A stretch of DNA of 64,000 nucleotides, from contig OX439044.1 of the NCBI GenBank assembly GCA_949317995.1, forward strand, positions 15,194,141 to 15,258,140, in the 5' to 3' direction. The DNA is from Acholoe squamosa (Eukaryota; Annelida; Polychaeta; Phyllodocida; Polynoidae). The notes under the pieces are model-generated. The model worked only from the letters and a program-made list of their open reading frames with translations, searched no databases and was not told the origin of the DNA. The translations under genes were made by a program, and so were the position numbers. Every line of letters begins with the position of its first letter. Within the stretch, counting starts at the first letter, position 1. This document shows, piece after piece, positions 45,141-57,684 of the stretch.

Positions 45141-48100
45141 ACAGTCATGTTTATACCTAAAGTTTATACCCAAAAATATGGTAATGACGACGAGGGCTAA
45201 CAAATCAGCAGGGAGTCCTTATTAGTCTGCACGTAAACAAGGATTGTATCTAAGCTTTTTGACATAAACACACACAGTGAGAACCAGCCGTTAGGGCATG
45301 AGGTGACCATTATCAGTTTCAGGTTTACTGGTAATTGTCAACCATAAAGTTGAGGCGAGCTTAAGCTGAATGGCTCCTTGATAATATTCTGTGAAGGGGT
45401 GTTAAACTGGTATGGCCAGATGGTTATTGTAAGACCCTGTGTATACGCTGCACCCACATGATTATAAGCCACACCCTGACTTAAGCCTATAAGGCATTGT
45501 TGAATACGGACAGCCTCACCTCGGTGAATACGATGCAAATTTATTCCCTGGAATGGACATTTGCATTCATGTCATGGCCTACAGGGTTAAATTGCTTTTA
45601 GATAAAGAAAAATGGCTCAGCTCTGTTTAAAATTCAAGATGGCGGATACCCATTGAATACAACCACATTGTATTCCATGCCCCCCATTGAATACAACATG
45701 TCCAGTACTGTTCTATAGTAACGATCGTATCTGCCATGACATAATGCTATGTGTCGCACCCATTCCTTAGTAAAGTCTATGTATATGTAAAACCGCGCGC
45801 ATAAGCCACACCCTGACTTCTGGAAGACTCCATAAGCCGCAGTAGACCTCTGAAATGGTCTATAAACGGCAGCTTATACACGGGGTTTTACTGTACATAT
45901 GTTAATGCAATAGCACCTATCAAGGAGAACGCTACCCCATCATTTGGTGTCCCCAAATTAGGTGTATATTAACCAATATCTGTATGATAATCGCATGTAC
46001 CCTTAGATAAAACTGGCAAGCACGGAACAGAAAGAGGAGTGGATTTGGAATTTAGTTATACTTTTCATTCTTTCTATTACACTTTCAAAACGCTGATATT
46101 TTGGGATAGTAAAGTACCGCTACCCCTTTTTTTTAAAAAACGCTGACATACCCTAAAAAAGGCATTCCTTTTTTGGGTCAATTACATACACGTAGCATTA
46201 ATCATGAATCATTCTGTGTGGGGAATGATTTAACATTATCAATTCTGCTAAACGTGCCATCTTAGTGGTTACCAGTGCCTCGTCAGCCATACATGACTCA
46301 CTTTCCGTTGGTAGTTTTGACTTGTCCTAACCTCCCATTCATGGTACCTAGCGAAATGTATAGTGCACGCTTCAAAAGTGATAGATCCCCGGGGCAACAA
46401 GTAATGAGGAAAATACTTGTTATAATGGATCTGGAAACGTAATCATGCGAATGGTGGCATGGCTGTATAGCGTCCCGTGATGACAAATAGTCAACAATTA
46501 CTAAAAACTTTTGTATTTAATGGTCGGCTAAGCGAAATTAGGGGGAAATTATAGGAGGAGGATAGTCCATGTATGGGATAGAGACTTTTATGTTGTTTCT
46601 ACAGAATATAGACCTTGACGAAGGATCCAACTTAGAACTTGATCCCTTTATGGCCCAGGTTACTATGACATATAGACAACCCCAAATCAAGATCTCTCAT
46701 TGGTCAGTTTAAACACCCAGTTTCAAAAAACGGGTGAGGACCACTCCAGTCTGAAATAATGTAAATGTTTCCCTACAGGTGGCAGCAGTATCAGAGCCTT
46801 GCACCGGCTGGAGTACCTCTCTGCTGTTTCGCGTCACTTAGAGACCTTTAAAAGAACTCACCCCCCCCCCCCCCCAGCCATCAGCGTTCTCCCTGCTTCA
46901 TACACCTTCCCCCTCCTGTTTCTTAACTTCACTATCATTTTTTTAACTGATCCTCTCTTAACTATCCTATCATAGCCCATTATTAATACATACCTCAGAT
47001 CTCCAGGTGAAGTAGTAGTGAAAAGATAAGACATTTCCTCTTGGTTCCACAGGCCCATCACACCCACAACTGCCCACTGCAGCATCATAACGTCTTCTGT
47101 TAATATCTACCACACACACACGTTGCTTCCTCAACAGGTTGCTATAGGTTACTTACATATTTTCGCATGTCTTTTATTTTTGTTGTCATCAAATATTCCA
47201 ACTTTATGATAGGACCTGGCTACAATATTCCTATAAAGTATTCTGTGTAGCTTTGTAGACTATGTTCATCTTCCTGTCTGGTTAAACGTTCACTTTGATA
47301 CATCCAGGATGCATAAAAATTACACATTTACAAGACGACATGATTAGAGATGTGCCAATAAAGGAAGTGGGAACGCGCAAAAGACACAAAGAGAGGGGAA
47401 GTCATATATAATAGAACCACTTATAACGGAGGAGGAGGACTGCAATGATAATCAATGCAAATCTTTTGTTGTAGTGCTATCTGAACAGGAGCAAAAGTTC
47501 TGGACAAAGGCCAGTTGTTTGGAAACTTCCACTGTTCTTCAGAGTCATTCGTGTAGAAGGAGGTGCTTTTGTTGGTTTCCCATTGTAAATATACGTGTGT
47601 CATTTTCTGGGAAAGATTTCACAACCATCTTGTAGGCCTTTCATTCATTGATATACAAATATTAGGGGTCTGTAGGGGAGTCATATTAGGATTCTTATCC
47701 TACATGTTGAGAGGCAGGTCTAGAGGTTTATTCAAGAGTAGTCTTTTGGGTCTGAATAGAATAGTATGATGATTACTTTGGCATTTGTGTTTTGTTAAGG
47801 GAATATATCCTTGCAAGTGCGACAGTTATGTTTGTATACATACATCGGGATTTCTGATGTTTTCTTCTTCTTTTCTTCTTCTTTTCTTTTGAATAGGCAG
47901 TCCCCTAATAACCTCTAAAACATTTTAAGTAATAGCATGATGATTTCTACCGTCTGTGTTGGTACAACTCCAGAAGTATAGCTGAAAACTGTTCCATTAT
48001 TGAATCCCACGGGAGGTGTGTAATATATGGGGAACACAGCCATTGCTAGTACCAAACAAATTAGCTAGGTGGCTCATGTAGTCAGGGGCTAGATCAGCAG

Positions 48101-48549
48101 TTGGACTCTTTGTACAGTTTACTTTGGTTAGCCCTTCCTAATAGTCTATATGAAGCTATATTCTGAAAACCTATACCTTTGGATAGCAAATACTTTAAAC
48201 TTAAACAATATAAGCTTTATATGAACTGAGTACTTTAATTACAAGAGAAATTAAACTTTAAAAGTTTTCTTAGAGGGCACATATAATCCAGGCTGAGTAA
48301 AACCAAGCCATTGTCTCCCTATCAGGCTAATCCTCTCCATTCACAACTAAAACAATTGACAGATACTTAAGGTGATTAAGATGGAGGCAGGGGCAGCTTA
48401 TCACTCTTATCAATTCCCATTGTTTTCTGTGGGTGGAGGAGAAGATAAGAGACTACCCACAACCCTCTGCCAGATCCAAGGTGGCCGTTGGGGGCCAGTT
48501 ACATAACTGATTTCAAGATGGCCACCTACATACATGTAGGAATGGCTCT
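45141..48549. other. No gene firmly recognised
   Basis: Contains a C run (46861-46875) and a TTCTTCTTTTCTTC tract (47866-47890). Two minus-strand open frames start plausibly (ATG at 47088-47086 with MMLQWAVVGVMGLW; acceptor-like TTTCCCAG before 47604), but neither shows a known domain or a consistent partner exon. Confidence 0.5.
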
Positions 48550-48850
48550 GTTCCCTATAGGGTGCGTATCACAGTACCTGGTCACATGGTCTTTTGGTGA
48601 CGTCATAGCTTTAAAATGGTGACGTAAACAAGTTGTATGGCGAGTTATGTACATCCTCTCTGCTAAATTCAGTTATATATTTCCTTCATAAACCATGAAA
48701 TAAATGTAAAGGAGCATTCGTGTGTGGCACTTGCATCTTTATCATCACACAGGAAAGTTATCACATGGGAAAGTTATCACACATGCATCTCCACCCTAGC
48801 TGTGAGATGCGCGTGTGATAACTTTCCCATAGACCCGCACTCATGAACCT
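48550..48850. repeat. Hairpin MITE, inverted relative of 10232-10620
   Basis: GGGAAAGTTATCACACATGC pairs with GCGCGTGTGATAACTTTCCC (48767-48830), ending ACTCATGAACC. The adjoining GTGACGTCATAGCTTTAAAA and GGTCACATGG correspond in reverse to the flank of the 10.2-kb copy. Confidence 0.65.
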
Positions 48851-48884
48851 TTGCCTATATTTTTTTAAGAAAACACCAAATACA

Positions 48885-48980
48885 TGATTTATGTCCTGAG
48901 AGGGATTCGAACTCACATCCTCTATTGTTCCAGTTGAATGCTCTAACCTTGAAATCCCTACCCGCAGTCACTAAGCTTTG
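48885..48980 (-). mobile_element. tRNA-derived SINE fragment
   Basis: On the minus strand GGTTAGAGCATTCAACTGG (A-box-like) is followed after about 15 nt by GAGTTCGAATCCCTCTC (B box). The putative acceptor ends do not pair, so it is not a functional tRNA gene. Confidence 0.5.
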
Positions 48981-49319
48981 TCGCTTGTAATGCTCAACAT
49001 GAACCAGCGTCTGTTTGAATCCCATCTTGACTGCAAAATTGCTGGAGAGCAAATTCTCCAGTTCTGCAAAGGTTTTCCATCACATGCAATGTATATTATG
49101 TTACTCGAAGTACAAAAAAATACTCAACTCTGGGGCAAGGTTGGACCCTACAGTTGGTGGTTCAAGTACAGTGCTGTTACCTGGCGGCTTATTCTGTAAC
49201 CAAAATCAGGGGTGGGCATATCGTGATGTACTGGAGCAAACCTATGATTCATTGTAGCAAAGTACTTCCTCAGAGTATATTTCCATATTATGTCTTAATT
49301 GGTGTGATCTCAGTGATTT

Positions 49320-50430
49320 TGATAGGGGCTCTCAACCCCAAGAAAATCTTTAGATTCTACCTCTAATTTGGATGCATTCAAGGGATTTGGTGTGCGAAAT
49401 GCTTCGAGGAAAATTTCTGATCTTACCTCTAAAATATGTGTCTTCTAGGGGATCTGAGGTACATTGGTTCAAGAAAATGTTCAAATTCTACCTCTGAAAT
49501 AGACATAAACAGGAGGAGCAGAGCCATTTGAAAGTTGGGGGGGTCAAAGGTTACATATTTTGGTCCAAGACCCCCCCCCCAAAAAAAAAAAAAAAAAAAA
49601 GGGAAAATGAGGAGGGGGTCATTCATTCTAGGATGATTTACCAATGTACCAACTTTTTTTTGCTGTAAGTCTTCAGTTGTACATATATATCTATAGCTAT
49701 GAAGTGTATTTCGGTTCATGGATGTGGAAATCCCTTAGACCTCCTCCTAGGTCAAAGTGACAAAAGTGAGAAGAATAACCCTGATGATCTTACCAAAAAC
49801 TAAAGTGGGGGCAATCACCCCTCCTAATTTTTTTTGACAATCCAATTGGTGCCTTCTAAAGTCACATTCCACGTGCCCCCCTGCACCCCCCACCGGTTCC
49901 GCCCCTTCTGACTAACGCAATTCTAGAGTGCTTCCCAGCAAGCCAGGGGTCAATCATTGTGTATGTGAGATTGGATTGATGTTCACTCAGCTTAGTGATC
50001 CCCTTGGCTTGGGCAATTGAGTATAGATGGAACTGTGCAACTCCTTTATTGGTGTTTTAGAGGATTTAGGTGGCACTATTTACAAAAGAAAATCGAATTA
50101 ATGAAATAATGTGCTTCTTTCAGACAACTTTCATAATCTACATCTGAAATTGGTGTGTTCTATGGAATTTGGGAGCAAAAGGTTCCAAGAAGATTTTTAG
50201 ATTCCACTTCTAAGATAGGCCTATGTTTTTTCCAGGCAATTTTAGAGTCATATTGCTCCAAGAAATTTTCAGATTTTACTTTAATTTGTACAGGTGTCCT
50301 AAAGATGCAAGGGGCCTTGCTTCAAGAAAACTGTCAAATTATACATCTAAAGTTGAGGTGTTCTAGAGGAAAATGCTCCAGGAAAATTCAGAAATTATCC
50401 TTTTAGATTGACACATTCTAGAGGATTTAG
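49320..50430. repeat. Degenerate repeat, about 60-65 bp unit, two blocks
   Basis: Phrases of the type GATTCTACCTCTAAATTG, GGTGTTCTAGAGGATTTGG and GCTCCAAGAAAATTTTCAGA recur in the same order at 49320-49510 and 50050-50430, with strong divergence. The gap between the blocks holds poly-C/poly-A low-complexity DNA (49570-49600). Confidence 0.6.
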
Positions 50431-50671
50431 GAGTATAACGGTCCTATTGAAAAACTCATAACTTTGGTTTTCCAAAGCCTCTGTCAAACATTTTTTGCGA
50501 CATTGCGACAGTTGCCCACCCCTGAAAATATTAGCTACATGATTACTATAAATTCCATAATTTTGCTTATGGAAACCAATAATGAGTTTTCAAATACAGC
50601 ACTCAGTTTCAATTTCCAAACTCCATTTCCAACATTTAAATCAACACTGAAGATTTTCCCCAATAACTTTC

Positions 50672-50677
50672 TTTATT
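50672..50677 (-). terminator. Poly(A) signal of the selenoprotein W gene
   Basis: AATAAA on the minus strand, about 46 nt past the 3' end of the candidate SECIS. Places the 3' UTR at 51223 to about 50655. Confidence 0.65.
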
Positions 50678-50722
50678 TCGCAAATACTCTCATTCATGCA
50701 GAGAAGCATAACAGAATCCAAT

Positions 50723-50802
50723 CAGCCCAGACTGACCAAGGCCATCAGTATTGTCCACCTGGAGGTTTAGGATCCACATCGTCATCATGGTCATCTGTGC
50801 TG
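50723..50802 (-). promoter_or_regulatory. Candidate SECIS element in the selenoprotein W 3' UTR
   Basis: On the minus strand a long lower helix is seen: CAGCACAGATGACCA (50802-50788) pairs with TGGTCAGTCTGGGCTG (50738-50723), about 14 bp. Above it the 5' ATGA (50785-50782) and 3' TGAT (50747-50744) supply the non-canonical quartet. Thirteen nt after ATGA comes AAAC (AAA at 50768-50766), as expected for the apical adenines. The upper helix is imperfect by eye. Position between stop and poly(A) signal is right. Confidence 0.6.
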
Positions 50803-51223
50803 ACTAAATTCAAGGAAATTCGCTGAGAAAATAGAGAGAACAGTGCATATGAGTTGAAGTATTCAGAGTGCAAGGAATTGTGATTAGATTGTACCATATA
50901 TAAGGCATGTTGAATATATACATTATGGACACGATTTAATATTAACTTTAAAGAAGCACAGCTATGCCATAATACTAGGGGGAAGACAACAACTTTTGAG
51001 GGCATGGTCTATTCAGACTAACGCGAAGACCAAACTGCATATACCAAATGCAGGAATCAATATTGACCCTCGAGCTGAAAATACTGGCCTTTGCCCATCA
51101 AGGCTATAGAGTGTTTCAGCGTGTCCCTGCTGCATGTATGCCCATGCATGCTTTGTCTCTATTATCATTATGGAGACTCTAAATGCCTACCTTCTATCTG
51201 CACCACCTTGAGCCAAGTCAAAA

Positions 51224-51301
51224 CTAACTGGACAGAGCATTCTCAATAGCAGCAGTTATCTTGGCAAGTTTAGAAGGATTATCCACGTACTCATCACCAT
51301 T
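51224..51301 (-). CDS. SELENOW: SelW exon 5 (C-terminus and stop)
   Basis: Acceptor CTTGTAG, phase 0. Encodes NGDEYVDNPSKLAKITAAIE, then NALSS and TAG. The NGDxYVD motif is a hallmark of SelW. Confidence 0.92.
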   Translation of the reverse strand, partial: NGDEYVDNPSKLAKITAAIENALSS

Positions 51302-53183
51302 CTACAAGAAACAAATTGATATTCCACATTAAGTATGTATTCAGTTTGATTTAAATGATGTAGGATGTTATTTTGTGAACAGCCTTGGGTAGATAAGTTT
51401 GATGTTAAATATAGGTTACACGAATGCCCCGGATAAAAGCAGATTGAGCATAATGGAATATTGTGTGATGGAGGTAATGGAGGGTTGGTCATTTGTCGGT
51501 TAACATGATATAATTGGAACAATGGAAAAACATCTTCTTGAAAATATGATTAACACTAAAAGAAAAGAAAACGTCGAGATATTGACTATATCTTGTTCCT
51601 AAAAGACCAGAGTGCTCTCTACGATGTGTTGTATTAAATGTACTATAATGAGATAAACCGTCGGAAAGAAGGTTCCCAAGTAGACCCATTTAAAAACCTT
51701 TAGATTCAGCATTATTTAATGTAAAGAGTAATGTGCTGGTAAGGTAAAAAAAAAAGAAAGTGTATATGATTAAGGTTGCATGGCCTGAAATATCGAGTAG
51801 GAACGCTTTCCCTTATAAGACTTAAAAGTAAACTTACAATCATGTACCGACATGCGACTATAGGGGTGCATCCACTGCGACGGATGGACCACCCGTCTCC
51901 CTTCATCCGTCATTTTCTCCATAGAAATCAATGATAAATGATACGGACGAAACCCACGGATGGTCCGTCCGTGGGCAGTGGACGCACCCCTTATAACTCT
52001 AGACTCACAGCTCAGATTCATTAGCAACTACAATTACTCAAGAATATCCCTAAAATTTTCTTGAATGAAGGTTTCTCTCAAAATCGGCAGAAGAACATAA
52101 TTATTTCTTCTCCCTCTTTCCCTGGATTATACATATGCAGTTTATATCATCAATTACATACCATCTTGGAATGGATGAGTTTTCCATTGACAGATACCTC
52201 AAAGCATCCTGGAGATTCAAGTGTTCCTTGGCCATTCTAAAAGAGGTATACCAGGTGTACATTATTAACTATGTGAAACAATTAAATTATAATGTAGGCC
52301 AAATACTATATTGATAAAAAGATGACCATGAAAATTTAAACCGTGCTTTTAAAACATTGAAAACAAAGAGAGATAATTCAAATGGACTTTTCAGATGAAT
52401 GTGCTATAGGCTCAGAGCTTATACTTAAAGGTACATACCATGTCAATCTCGTCCCCAAATTGGTCTGTTAACTGAATCTTCAGTTGTTCATACTAAATCA
52501 GACAACAAAGATCATAATTTCATCACTATATATGGATAGTCACATCAGCTGCCCACTAGAGTGATATTTATAATCATATTAGATTATTCTAGGGACAGAA
52601 ACAGTGGAATTGCAGTATGAAATTATGTATGTAGTTTACTAGTAGACAGTATTTATAAAAGTCTAAGCTGTGTATACGGACTTAGGAGGTTTAATCATTA
52701 GCCAATGAGATAATCCCAACTATTCACTGCGGCCCTGTCAGGTTCCAACTGGTACCCATCTGATAGGTGTTATCAGTAGAACTCGCTGGTAATAAGCTCC
52801 AGCAATGGCGGCGCCCATGGGACAACCTGTTAAGGGTCTATATATTGTTAAGCTTACATACCTTGGGGGCGTATTGTCATTGATCACTGCAAATTGAAGA
52901 ACAGAAGACTGTTATAATGACTTACACATAATCTATATAGATAATGGTGTTGAATGGGCTTCTTTGTGTGATTAGCACTAGGTTAATATATTAATGGACC
53001 CTGTGGGTTCTCTCCAAGAGGATTGTGATCCAAAGAACTGTTGATCAGATTAATTAGCACATGGTAAGATTGTTACCATTGTTTATTTTTATTCACTGAT
53101 GAATTCCTATTAAGTAGGTTTACCATCACAAAATGCTAAGATAATACTTACCAATACATTACGTTTATCTTCACTTTACCCAT
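51224..53183 (-). CDS. SELENOW: Selenoprotein W (Rdx family), five exons, 87 aa with Sec
   Basis: Exons 53183-53152, 52886-52862, 52492-52439, 52236-52162 and 51301-51224 join in frame to 87 residues, the usual length of vertebrate SelW. The N-terminus MGKVKINVMY is followed by the redox motif C-D-Q-U at residues 11-14, the Cys codon being split by intron 1 and U coded by TGA at 52879-52877. Then come YEQLKIQLTDQF, the GTLESPGCFEV strand with VNGKLIHSK, and NGDEYVDNPSKL, which match the SelW thioredoxin-like fold. SelW is a small cytosolic redox protein that interacts with glutathione and 14-3-3 in other animals. A candidate SECIS and poly(A) signal follow. ORF finders miss it because of the TGA and the tiny exons. 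Confidence 0.92.
52162..52236 (-). CDS. SELENOW: SelW exon 4
   Basis: Acceptor CTTTTAG, donor GTATGT, phase 0-0, 25 codons: NGQGTLESPGCFEVSVNGKL, then IHSKM. Carries the GxFEVxVNGKLIHSK core strand. Confidence 0.92.
52439..52492 (-). CDS. SELENOW: SelW exon 3
   Basis: Acceptor GATTTAG, donor GTATGT, phase 0-0, 18 codons: YEQLKIQLTDQFGDEIDM. Corresponds to the first helix after the CxxU motif. Confidence 0.88.
52862..52886 (-). CDS. SELENOW: SelW exon 2, 25-nt micro-exon with the UGA
   Basis: Acceptor TTTGCAG, donor GTATGT. Its first base completes Cys11; then D-Q-U-Q-Y-A-P-K. Any frame that avoids the TGA breaks the SelW alignment on both sides. Confidence 0.88.
52877..52879 (-). other. SELENOW: UGA selenocysteine codon
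   Basis: TGA in frame at residue 14, three positions after Cys11, forming CxxU exactly where other animal SelW proteins have Sec. Recoding would need the 3' UTR SECIS. Confidence 0.87.
53152..53183 (-). CDS. SELENOW: SelW exon 1 (start)
   Basis: ATG GGT AAA opens the frame; 32 coding nt end in TG before a strong donor GTAAGT. The start context AAGAAGATGG is favourable. The upstream 5' UTR and promoter lie in 53184-53574, where no TATA box is obvious. Confidence 0.88.
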
Positions 53184-53574
53184 CTTCTTTAGCTGAATTC
53201 AAACACACCAAAGATGGGGTTCACCTGTTCGGTTTCACTGTTATCAAAAAGATGTCAGTTGTTCTCTCGGGCACAAAGCAGACGCACAACCCAACCTGTC
53301 CCAAATTTTACAATATCGCGGTGAGACATGCCAATTGCAAAAATGGAGTCCTGGAAATCACTACGAAAAGAATATTGCCATGTTCCTGCATATCTCTAAA
53401 TTCTAATCAGCATAGCCAGGCTCCAAAAATGAGAGAATATATCTGTCGTGTGTCTAATTTGTAAAACATACATTTTATTTGTCCTTTTGTAAAATAAAAG
53501 GCACAGTCTTGTTTTTAAAGAATCCTTTCCTTTTCTGTGAACATATCAACTATATTCAAGTTTAATTGCATGTG

Positions 53575-54241
53575 TGTCAATGGACCATTCTGGGTATTAT
53601 TAATATTTTTCATATTTACTAATTTCTTCGCCATATAAAGCCTAAGCTCTGCCCACGATCTACACTCAATAATCTCCTGTGTCCCCAACAGGAACCAGGA
53701 TCCATAAGCTATTACCAACCCTACTCCCTCCCATGGAACTCTGTGACATAAGGTACAAGGATGTAATAACATTCCAACCTTATCTACATCCACACAGTTC
53801 CACTGGAGGAAGTGCGACCCACCTGTGGTGCCATATTTGGAATGAGAGGATATTTCACAATCTCCTCTCAATTCTCATTAACATAATCTACCCACAGGTG
53901 GCACTCTCTCTTTATGACATGTGTCACTATTCTATTGAGCCACGTGTATAGAACATTTCGCAATACTGTGAGCTGCTCAAGCCCTTAATGTAAAAGGCAG
54001 CTTGAGCAGCTCCCAATCTATCTATTCTAAGCTCATCTCTCCCAACTTACACCTTACACCTATACCTAGAACCTACGACAGGTTGAGCTATAGGATCGGA
54101 GGCAGAGCTTGGATATTGGCAAGTGTTATCATTGTTACCATCTTCACGAAACACTCATGTCAGCTATGCAATAAAAGGATCAAATGAACTTCTCTGGATT
54201 CCGTGTATATTCACTTCACCACTTGTAACGGTCCGTTGACA
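53575..54241 (+). repeat. Left (5') LTR
   Basis: Begins TGTCAATGGACC and ends GGTCCGTTGACA, an almost perfect inverted terminus. A TATAAA-like box (CATATAAAGCC, near 53632) and an AATAAA (54169-54174) give plus-strand polarity. A hairpin GAGCTGCTCAAG ... CTTGAGCAGCTC lies at 53971-54011. Confidence 0.92.
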
Positions 54242-54563
54242 CGATGGTGGATGAACCCTCCAAGAATATCCCACTACTAACCTCTCATTAAACATGAGCA
54301 ATAGTGAGACATCACCCAAGGAGCCAGCTTCAGAACAACGCACCTTTACATCACCTTTACAAGTTGACTCAATTGACTCTCACACCTCCAGGACTCTTGC
54401 ACTGACGATGAAGAGCACGGATATGAGGACTACAGCCAGAAAACATCGATTCTGAAGCCTAGAACAAATCTGGTCAATATGGACAGCAAGGCCATTTTTG
54501 TTGATACAGAATTGACTAAGAATGCAGTATCTGTTAAACATGGACAACCACTTGTATAGAGCT

Positions 54564-54584
54564 CTCGTTGATTCTGGCGCCTCC
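54564..54584 (+). pseudogene. Relic of retrotransposon aspartic protease
   Basis: The reading MDNHLYRALVDSGASR is closed by TGA at once. DSGA is the active-site motif of retroelement proteases. Flanking frames are broken. Confidence 0.5.
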
Positions 54585-57404
54585 CGGTGATTATTAGCCA
54601 GAAATGGTTGATAGAATAGCAAGCACATATTTTAAAAATATGTTAGAAACTTTAGACTCACAGTGTTACTGGCTGATAAGGACCCCTTTTCCTCCCAAAG
54701 CATCCTACAATGTCTATATTCAGAGTATAGACCCCCCCCAACCCCCACCCCCGCCCTACACCCCACTCTATTATTTCCTAACAAACTCACCCATAATAAC
54801 CTTCTTACCACCCTTGAAACAGACATACATAATACCACCCAGACACTATAGGCATATTTTCTTCATGTAATAAATGTTTCCTCTCCATTTCCCATATATT
54901 ATTTCAATGGAGAGTATTCATTAGAACCACCAAATTCACCTTTTTTTTATGTTTAATTTTTCCACAAATTCCAATCATTCCCTTCAACACAACACAAACC
55001 TTACTACCAAAACTAAGTGGGTGACATTGCCAAACATTTTATTTAATTTCCTAAAGGCTCAGGCAGCCGTAAATTGGATGATCTGGTTGGCACGCCACAT
55101 AAATTACCCACGGTCACAGCGTACGCTCGGTTTGTGTCCCATTAAATTGGGACATGCATGCGCCGGTTTGTTACAAGCTCAGGGCTCCTCTATACCCTAA
55201 GGTATTACCAAATGACGGCCTACTGTAGGAGGGCAGCTCTCTTGCATCCTGATCCGTGTTTATACCTCTGTTTGCCATTGGTACTGGAATGTTTGGTGAG
55301 ACATTCAATCAAATAATTCAGCACGGTTCCCTGCTGTGTTAGCACAACAGGAACAAGTGCACCCCTGGTAAGCTGACTAATCTCAGCGTCACAGCCTTTG
55401 CCCCCCCCCCCCCAATTAAACTACAATATTCAGATCATCCTATGATCATCCGTACCTCGGCCAAGGTCCCTTAAATTTGCATATCACACTAGTCTCATAT
55501 GCAAACCAACCTATAGAAAGGATCCATGCCATTTTAAGGAGAGACATACCTTTAAGGGATGTCTGTGATTGAGAAATAGCCACCTCATGATCTGCATATA
55601 GGCCTCCCACCCAATCTTACCCACTTCCCAAACAATACACCAAACTTACCAAACCCAGTCACCACATGGAGCAAGTATCCGGAGACCACAGGGCCAAATG
55701 CCGAGGCTGCCATGCAACCAGCCCAGGTAGGTTTTGTCTTATGTGTCCATTAGTAGCGTCATCAATTGTTCTAGCATGACAATGATGGATTATGCTATCA
55801 TGTTACCCAGATACCCATTACATGCCTGACCACTATAGATCTTACTTATCAACCTTTTGGCAACACCCCACCCACCCCACCCACCCCACACACAACCCAT
55901 CCTACCTTGGATTACCCATTTATTTAATACGGATTTCTAAGCCTTGAGGCACCAAAGTCATATGGACTCAACCCAGGGTGGACCATCCATAGCCTTCTAG
56001 GCCCACTTGGCATTAGGAGCAAGGCCATGGATCTGTTTGGTCAAAGCTGTCAATCTAAAAAGTTTGAATTTGCTCATTTTTATCAGGCCAAATGCCCCCT
56101 CCACTGTATTGAGCCATCCTAGTTTATTAGTCACCAAACCTCTTACAAAAGAGTCAGGGTAAAATACATCAATTACTAGTCTTGGATTAGCCTAACAAAC
56201 TAGTCTGTTTAAGAATTATGCCTACAAGTATCCTATAGAAAAACACCCCACCTCCTTCTCTCACACAAAACCAAGCCCCCTCTACTCAACCACCCAAGCC
56301 CTATTTCCCCCCCAAAATAAAAATTTGTATGGATCACTATTGCAGGAGAGTACATGTGTACTGGTAAAATCAAAACAAACTCCTTTTGTCAGTATACCCA
56401 TAACCACAACAACGGGGGAAACACCTACTCTGGCCCCGGCATCGTCCCCCAATCCAGGAGAGCATACCAGATAGAAAGGCTCGGGTCCAAACGGCGATAA
56501 AGCGAATCAAGCCCACCAAGTTGGCTCCGCTGAACCCCAAGAAGCCCAGCACCCCAACTATCTATATATGTTTAAACTCAACCTGGCTGAGAGGGCCCCA
56601 TACATAGTCAATGGTAGGTAAAATTTTGACTCACCAATCCAACATGGCCGGCTTCGGTTCACAATAAAAACCACCGTCCCACCTCATCAACCACCGGCCA
56701 CCCCCACAATCATATAACTTAGGACCATCCCAATGTTATACCCAAATGTCAGTAGCGTTTGGAAGATACCATCACACTTATGTGGGGATGGCAGGTACCC
56801 CTTACACACATGCCAGATAACGTGGCGTTCAACCATAAAGATGCTTATGTGGGGATCGCCCCCCATCCAGCTCACCCATCAGACCCCCGCCCCACAGCGA
56901 GCCCCCCCTCCTCAAGACATCGCCAAAACACACCCATACACAGCTATCACAAAACCCACTATGCTAGATAACATCATAGCCACAGCTAAGCCTAACTAAT
57001 ACAGTAAATCGGTCTACACTGATGTTCATCAGTATTGGCACCGGCTGCAGCGTCTGGTCCGACAACTTTCGCGCCACACGCGGCAGCCCGGCGCCATCTT
57101 GGTTTCACTTTAATTACCGAAACTGACGGACGTCACGGCCGTCACTATGACTACCATCGGTCATGTGACATCCGCACGTGGCATCCCGACAACAACAACA
57201 TTAGCACATGTTCACACTTTGACTTGCTCATATCGAACTTACCTTAGTAACCATTGGGCATCCCACCTGGCGGGATGATTACCCACTGGATCTGTGTGAT
57301 GCTGAAATACAATCCAAAAGGCGGATTAGACCAAAATGTCCCATGTCTTGACCCTCAAAATTGTCAAAAATTCAAGTATCGCCTTTTTGTAAATCAAAAT
57401 ATAC

Positions 57405-57485
57405 TTACAACCCGCCCGTCATAGTGATAACGATATGAAGAACCGTGCCGTTAGGCAGAACAACGTCCACTTCATACACCTCCAT
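57405..57485 (-). CDS. Small ORF with strong start context, unknown
   Basis: GCCGCCATGG is an ideal Kozak context. The 26-residue reading MEVYEVDVVLPNGTVLHIVI, then TMTGGL, ends in TAA directly at a possible splice donor. It could be a first exon in a CpG-richer island (57000-57560) or chance. I recognise no family. Confidence 0.25.
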   Translation of the reverse strand: MEVYEVDVVLPNGTVLHIVITMTGGL

Positions 57486-57684
57486 GGCGGCGATTATGTA
57501 ACATTATGACATCACAGACGGACGAGCGCCTTTCATAGCGCCCCGGATCTAAAATTTTGGCGACACGGGAAAGAATTTTTTTTTTCTCCTTCCGCCCCCA
57601 TTTCGGCCCAAAAATAAAATTCCCTTCAATCAGCATCAACAGAGTTCCTTTCAAGGTACATGAGACAGGTGTAGGGGCCGGCAT

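Noticed and set aside
47421..47603. A possible terminal exon after TTTCCCAG encoding EEQWKFPNNWPLSRTF
   Set aside because: The acceptor is good, but no partner exon, domain or poly(A) signal was found, so it is not listed as a gene.
48885..48980. A possible tRNA gene on the minus strand
   Set aside because: A and B boxes are present, but no acceptor stem can be paired; SINE-like. The same applies to 38168, 60232 and 63285.
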